Positions 6,748 to 10,348 of a DNA stretch of 10,348 nucleotides are shown in pieces. The stretch covers positions 1-10,348 of the forward strand of contig DASSFZ010000159.1 in the NCBI GenBank assembly GCA_035693785.1, in the 5' to 3' direction. The notes below the pieces were generated by a model, which was not told the DNA's origin, searched no databases, and saw only the letters and a program-made list of their open reading frames with translations. Each line of letters begins with the position of its first letter. Position 1 is the stretch's first letter. The DNA is from DASSFZ01 sp035693785 (GTDB lineage Bacteria; Chloroflexota; Anaerolineae; Fen-1058). The position numbers were made by a program, and so were the translations under genes.

Positions 6748-8362
6748 CTTCAATATCTACCAGCAGTCCCAATTCGGCCAAGACATTTCTGAGTTTCTGC
6801 CAGTTCTTCTCCGGGACCTTCACGGAAGTAGGTCCAAGTGACTCGCCGACAAGCCCTCGTGTCTTTGCGGAAGCCTGTATCGTTTTCAGAATCGCCTGGC
6901 TCTTTACCTGCAAGACGATCGCTCGCTCGATCGTCGCCTCTTTTCCTTTGCTGCTCCAGCGAAGCACAGCCCGAATCACCGAGGGAGGCACTTCGGCATG
7001 GCTGGCGCGCTGAAGCGATTCGACGATCCGCGAGGTGTCGATTTTTCGCGCGCGGGCGCGGGCCAGCGAGGCGGGCGTCAGGCGATACGTGTACACATCG
7101 CCGGCCGAGACGAAATCCGCGACGCGCGCGAGCTGGAAGCGATCCAGGCGCCGCGAGGCCGATACACTCACTGTCGCGTCGGCGCGCACGACGTAGTGTG
7201 ATGCCGGCTCGGCGAGGCTCGGCGGCGGCGCCTCGACCAGCCCAAGAACAGTCGCTCCGACAGGAGTGATCTTGAAAAGGCCGTCTCCCAGATCGACAAT
7301 TCCCATCCAGAATAGGGGGCGCGTCACGACGTGCCGGATCAGCTCGCCTTCGACTCGATCCCATGCCTCGAATCCCCGCAGATAGTCGCCGCTGAGCGCA
7401 TCACGGATGTATCCGGTGTCGAATTCGGTGCGGGCGAAGTCGGGCTGGTGCCGCTTGATGTGTGCGGCGAGCGAATCGAGCGTGTGCCAGGCTTCGGGCA
7501 GAGCTGCACGCAGGTGAGCCAGGATGGCACGGCGCGCGGCGAGAGGATCGTCCCTCCAGGCGGCGCCGGCTTCGATCTTCAGCGCCGGGATATGCTCCAG
7601 ATCGTTCCAGTCATCGTCGCCCGACCAGGCGATGAACAGGCCGCGCAGTTGGTCGAGCGCCGGCGCGCCAAGCCAGGCGAGCGCCGGCGCAGGATCGAGC
7701 CTGCGCCGATCGGGTCTCACCAGGCGCGCGCGCTGCGCGAGGCGCACGAGAAACGCCAGCCGCTCGGGATCGGGATCGCGCAACTGGCGCGTCCACGACC
7801 GTTCGTGCGGGTTGAGCAGATGCGCCAGAAGCGTGCACAAGTCGTCGGCAAGCTGGGCGGCGGAAGAAGACACGGATGCCGGCGCTGTGACCGGCGGCAA
7901 TGTATCGGCCGGCAGCGCCGGGGCGGCAAGCAGTGCCGCGAGCGCATGAAGCTCGGCCGGCGCGACCATCACGTCCTGCATGGCCCCGCTCCGCTGCTCG
8001 AACGCGCGGAAGATCAGCCCAAGGTACCAAAGCCCCTCCGCCGGGCTGATCGGCGCGCGCCACGGCTGATCCCGCTCCAGGCGCGCCGGGCCTACCGGTC
8101 GAATGATTCCGAAGCGCTGGGCGAAAGCCGACGCGCCGAGCGAGCCGCCGCCGGCGATGAGCACACGCAGCCCCTCGCGCTCGGAGGGGGTCAGCCGCTC
8201 GACGATGGCCACGGTATGCGAGGGATCGCCCAGCCAGGACGCCACGACAGCGGCAACGTCGCGCGTCTTGCTTCCAGCAGGGAGGTTGATGTCCCAGCGC
8301 GACGCGATGACCCGCAGCAAGGCCGGCTCGGTATCGATCAGGAACTGGCGCAAAGAGCGCAT
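6734..8362 (-). CDS. Stand-alone XPB/Ssl2 helicase-associated domain protein
   Basis: With the ATG at 8362 it has 542 residues. I recognise the C-terminal region (about 388-510: YVVRADATVSVS, then a Tyr-Arg-Leu-Thr-Pro-Ala-Ser-Leu segment, then a plPxxVxxxLxxWS segment) as resembling the helicase-associated domain found beside XPB-type DNA helicases (Helicase_C_3-like). No Walker A, DEAH box or other helicase motif occurs anywhere, so it cannot itself be a helicase. Residues 1-130 look like tandem winged-helix-like segments (LTPSEREGLRVLIAGGG). Residues 150-170 are a Pro/Ala/Ser linker. The role is unknown; DNA or helicase binding is an inference. The end overlaps galK by 14 bases. A minus-strand TATAAT ends seven bases before the ATG at 8362, which favours this start over the one at 8389, since that would place the promoter inside the coding region. 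Confidence 0.75.
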
Positions 8363-8368
8363 GCCGGG

Positions 8369-8374
8369 ATTATA
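8369..8374 (-). promoter_or_regulatory. -10 box for a probably leaderless transcript of the XPB-like gene and galK
   Basis: A perfect TATAAT reads on the minus strand at 8374-8369, with six bases to the ATG at 8362. The expected transcription start is therefore at or next to the A of the ATG, the spacing typical of leaderless bacterial mRNAs. No clear -35 box is visible. No Shine-Dalgarno site precedes this ATG, which agrees with leaderless initiation. Confidence 0.5.
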
Positions 8375-8425
8375 TACGATCAGGTGCATCCGGGCTTGAA
8401 CGATGCCGCGCGCAGACGGATGGGG

Positions 8426-8443
8426 TATAATTCGGGCCGGAGG
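8426..8443 (+). promoter_or_regulatory. -10 box and ribosome site for the DUF1232 operon
   Basis: A perfect TATAAT at 8426-8431 is followed by a strong GGAGG at 8439-8443, five bases before the ATG at 8449. Transcription should begin near 8438, so the leader is only about ten bases and consists almost entirely of the ribosome site. The ribosome site favours ATG 8449 over the adjacent GTG at 8446. No convincing -35 box is seen. Confidence 0.55.
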
Positions 8444-8448
8444 AAGTG

Positions 8449-8802
8449 ATGAGCAAGCGATCCACGCCGCGCACGAGCATTTGGGTTGCGGCCAAGCGCC
8501 AGGCTCGCCTGATTTTCGAGCTGATGCGCGACAGCCGGGTGCCCATTTGGATACGCCTGATCCCGTTGGTGGGCATCGTGTACCTGCTGTCGCCGATCGA
8601 GCTGATGCCGGAAATCGCGCTGCTGCCCTTCGGCCTCATCGACGATCTGGTCGTGATCATCATCTGCTTGACGATCTTCCTGGCGCTGGCGCCGAAGGAC
8701 GTCGTCGACGATCATCGGGGCTGGCTCGACGCGGCCGACATCACGATCGACGATTTGCAGGAGACGCGCCGCCTGCCGCCCAACGGCGAGGAGAAAGACT
8801 GA
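8449..8802 (+). CDS. DUF1232 (YkvA-type) membrane protein, first of tandem pair
   Basis: A 117-residue protein of the DUF1232 family, whose biochemical role is not established. The signature is visible at 46-69: LLSPIELMPE followed after a short loop by GLIDDLVV, matching the family pattern L-SP-D-hydrophobic-P-D...DDL. Hydrophobic segments at about 33-52 and 62-82 imply two membrane helices with basic residues (KR, RQAR) at the N-terminus and an acidic C-terminal tail (82-117). The start is set by GGAGG five bases upstream of ATG 8449. The stop codon overlaps the next start as TGATG, so the pair is translationally coupled. It is the first gene of an operon with its paralogue and a dehydrogenase. 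Confidence 0.85.
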   Translation: MSKRSTPRTSIWVAAKRQARLIFELMRDSRVPIWIRLIPLVGIVYLLSPIELMPEIALLPFGLIDDLVVIIICLTIFLALAPKDVVDDHRGWLDAADITIDDLQETRRLPPNGEEKD

Positions 8803-9155
8803 TGCGTAACGATCGACGCTCGCCCTCGTTCTGGCTGGCCCTGAGCCGGCAGATGCGCCTGGCGTGGCGATTGTTTTGGGATCGCCGCGTCCCGTTTACT
8901 AACAAGCTGCTGCCCCTGGCGACGGTGGCTTACATCTTGTCGCCGGTTGATTTTCTGCCCGACGTCATCCTAGGCGTGGGGCAGCTCGACGATCTCGGGT
9001 TGTTCTTGCTGGGCGTCCAGCTATTTGTGATGATCTGCCCGCGTGGCATCGTCGAGGCGATTCTCGAAGAAATGGAAGGCAGCGTGATCGACGGCAAGTG
9101 GCGCCGCACGGATCGAAACCCGCCGAACCCTCCGCAGCTCCCCAAGTCTGATTGA
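8802..9155 (+). CDS. DUF1232 (YkvA-type) membrane protein, second of tandem pair
   Basis: This is a paralogue of the preceding gene with the same length, 117 residues. The DUF1232 signature is at 45-68: ILSPVDFLPDV, then a short loop and QLDDLGLF. Two membrane segments lie at about 35-55 and 60-79. The N-terminus is basic and aromatic (RQMRLAWRLFWDRR), probably lying on the membrane surface, and the C-terminus (97-117) is a Pro-rich basic tail instead of the acidic tail of its partner. The two proteins have diverged strongly outside the signature, so the duplication is old. The ATG overlaps the upstream stop by one base, with GGAGAAAGAC upstream serving as the ribosome site. A hetero-oligomer is possible but is only an inference. 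Confidence 0.85.
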   Translation: MRNDRRSPSFWLALSRQMRLAWRLFWDRRVPFTNKLLPLATVAYILSPVDFLPDVILGVGQLDDLGLFLLGVQLFVMICPRGIVEAILEEMEGSVIDGKWRRTDRNPPNPPQLPKSD

Positions 9156-9160
9156 GCGGC

Positions 9161-9943
9161 ATGCCCTCGATCGACGCATTTCGCCTGGACGGTCGCGTCG
9201 CGATTGTCACCGGCGCGTCGAGCGGATTCGGCGCGGCGATCGGGCGGCTGTTCGCCCAGGCCGGCGCACGCCTGGTGCTGGCCGCCCGCCGCGAGCACCA
9301 TCTTAAGGAAGTCGCCTCGTCGCTGGATGCGCCGAGTGGGTGCGTGTTGACCGTGCAGACGGACGTGACCGAAGAGGCGCAGGTGCGGCGCGTGGTGGCG
9401 ATGACGCTCGAATGCTTCGGGCGCATCGACGTGTTGGTCAATAGCGCGGGCATCATCGCACGCACTCCGGTTCCGGAAATCGAAGAAGCGGACTGGGATC
9501 GGATGATGGCCGTCAATCTCAAAGGGCCGTTCCTGTGCTGCAAGCACGTGCTGCCGCACATGATCGCGCAGCGCGATGGGCGGATCGTGACCATCGCATC
9601 GTATCTCGGCCTGTTTGCGGGGTCGGGCAGCACGCCTGCTTACAATGCCTCGAAGGGTGGCGTGGTGATGCTCACGCGGTCGATCGCGGTGAAGCATGGG
9701 CCGGAAGGCGTGCGCGCCAACGCCATTTGCCCCGGGTTCGTCAAGACCGAGCTCAATCGCGACATTATCGACCATGCGCCGGACCCGGAGGCGAAAGAGC
9801 GCGAGATTGCGTCCGTCTACCCCCTGCGGCGGCTCGGCACACCCGACGACGTAGCCTGTGCGGCGTTGTATCTCGCGTCGGATGCGTCGAACTGGGTGAC
9901 CGGCGCGTGTCTCATGCTGGATGGTGGGTTGACGGTGGGATGA
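9161..9943 (+). CDS. Short-chain dehydrogenase/reductase (SDR), substrate unknown
   Basis: A classical SDR of 260 residues, a cytoplasmic NAD(P)H-dependent oxidoreductase. The cofactor-binding TGASSGFG is at 17-24, Asp68 fits the adenine-ring site, NSAG (usually NNAG) is at 94-97, and the catalytic set is Asn119, Ser147, Tyr161 and Lys165 in YNASK. PG at 191-192 and the C-terminal DGG complete the fold. The basic residues AARRE after the second strand (41-45) suggest NADP(H) preference. FabG-like or sugar/polyol dehydrogenase activity are both possible; the sequence does not decide. The ATG at 9161 starts a normal N-terminus five bases after the DUF1232 stop. A TTG at 9152 overlapping that stop would add three residues and is less likely. 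It probably shares the DUF1232 transcript. Confidence 0.9.
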   Translation: MPSIDAFRLDGRVAIVTGASSGFGAAIGRLFAQAGARLVLAARREHHLKEVASSLDAPSGCVLTVQTDVTEEAQVRRVVAMTLECFGRIDVLVNSAGIIARTPVPEIEEADWDRMMAVNLKGPFLCCKHVLPHMIAQRDGRIVTIASYLGLFAGSGSTPAYNASKGGVVMLTRSIAVKHGPEGVRANAICPGFVKTELNRDIIDHAPDPEAKEREIASVYPLRRLGTPDDVACAALYLASDASNWVTGACLMLDGGLTVG

Positions 9944-9948
9944 GTATT

Positions 9949-9976
9949 CTGGAGGTTGGAGATTGGAGGTTGGAGG
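9949..9976. repeat. Heptanucleotide tandem repeat (TTGGAGR)
   Basis: Four heptads run without a break: CTGGAGG, TTGGAGA, TTGGAGG, TTGGAGG. The array fills most of the 46-base gap between the dehydrogenase stop and the next gene. The unit length is the same as in the array at 5485-5526 but the sequence is unrelated. Several units contain GGAGG-like ribosome-binding cores, although they lie 14 or more bases before the start codon at 9990. Confidence 0.7.
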
Positions 9977-9989
9977 GCACGGAGTGGTG

Positions 9990-10348
9990 ATGACTGGAGT
10001 TCGGAAGATCGTCAGCCTGGCAACGAGGCGATCGTGGATCGCATTGCTCGTCATAGCTGCATTGCTGGCGCCAGCCGTTGCCGCGCAAGGGCCGCTGCTC
10101 ACGCGTGGACCGTACCTGCAGTCGACGACGCGCGACAGCACGATCGTCGTGTGGCAAACGGGGACGGCAGGCGACAGCGTCGTGGAATACGGCGAGATGG
10201 GCTACACACGGGTCGTCAGCAGCACGGCTCCGGCGACGACGCATGTCGTCTCGCTCACGGGCTTGAGCGCCGGCACGACGTATCAGTACCGGATCGGAAC
10301 CGGTAACACGCTGTTGTACACATCGACGCTTGCCACCGCGCCCGATCC
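9990..10348 (+). CDS. Secreted purple-acid-phosphatase-like protein, N-terminus only
   Basis: The 119 residues present begin with a signal peptide: basic residues (RK, RR), a hydrophobic core at about 16-28, then APAVAAQ with likely cleavage near residue 31-32. The mature part reads LLTRGPYLQSTTRDSTIVVW (37-56), then VVEYG (64-68) and HVVSLTGLSAGTTYQYRIG (85-103). This is the fibronectin-like N-terminal domain of purple acid phosphatases and related metallophosphoesterases, which precedes the metal-dependent phosphatase domain. That catalytic domain should lie beyond the window edge and is not seen, so activity is inferred from family architecture. The start ATG at 9990 has GGAG at 9981-9984, five bases upstream. 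Two in-frame GTG codons directly before it are less well placed. Confidence 0.8.
   Translation, partial: MTGVRKIVSLATRRSWIALLVIAALLAPAVAAQGPLLTRGPYLQSTTRDSTIVVWQTGTAGDSVVEYGEMGYTRVVSSTAPATTHVVSLTGLSAGTTYQYRIGTGNTLLYTSTLATAPD

Noticed and set aside
6748..6753. TTG start for galactokinase two codons upstream
   Set aside because: The ATG at 6747 is the better codon. No ribosome site favours the TTG, and the family N-terminus is variable here.
7331..8449. 372-residue plus-strand frame opposite the XPB-like gene
   Set aside because: The Arg/Gln/Gly-rich sequence has no recognisable domain. The minus-strand frame shows a domain and has promoter and overlap evidence.
8930..10141. 403-residue minus-strand frame opposite DUF1232, SDR and the phosphatase gene
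   Set aside because: It runs opposite three recognised protein families and across intergenic repeats, so it cannot be a real conserved gene.

Overview
The window is about 10.3 kb of high-GC bacterial chromosome with ordinary housekeeping and metabolic genes. No phage, plasmid, transposase, CRISPR or defence genes are visible. The combination of a stand-alone XPB-helicase-associated domain protein, TATAAT promoters close to start codons, many hairpin repeats and heptanucleotide tandem repeats between genes suggests Chloroflexota (Anaerolineae/Roseiflexus-like). This placement is an inference from sequence style and was not checked by search.

Layout. (1) 1-1871, minus strand: the N-terminal two thirds of a type II (calcium-type) P-type ATPase; its 3' end lies outside the window. 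(2) 1872-2783: a gene-poor stretch holding a probable ATPase promoter, four inverted-repeat elements, a tRNA-Leu(UAA) gene with its own promoter and terminator, and a roughly 290-base leader before the next gene that contains two copies of a 15-base palindrome. (3) 2784-5218, plus strand: a group III-type 6-phosphofructokinase, a small acidic hypothetical protein with its own TATAAT promoter, and a PaaG-like enoyl-CoA hydratase/isomerase followed by a strong terminator. (4) 5263-5496: only the C-terminal tail of a 3-hydroxyacyl-CoA dehydrogenase, a gene remnant. (5) 5518-8362, minus strand: a two-gene unit in which a large XPB-associated-domain protein overlaps the start of galactokinase by 14 bases. 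The galactokinase carries an in-frame 60-base insertion. (6) 8449-9943, plus strand: two tandem DUF1232 membrane proteins joined by a TGATG overlap, then a short-chain dehydrogenase. (7) 9990-10348: the secreted N-terminus of a purple-acid-phosphatase-like protein, cut by the window edge.

Functionally, phosphofructokinase and galactokinase belong to sugar catabolism, PaaG and the dehydrogenase remnant to acyl-CoA/phenylacetate-type catabolism, and the ATPase and DUF1232 proteins to the membrane. I do not see one novel multi-gene system. The observations most worth a second look are the 60-base insertion in galK flanked by a 6-base direct repeat, two unrelated heptanucleotide repeat arrays (one supplying the end of galK), the paired palindromes before pfk, the dehydrogenase remnant, and the helicase-less XPB-like protein with an apparently leaderless promoter.
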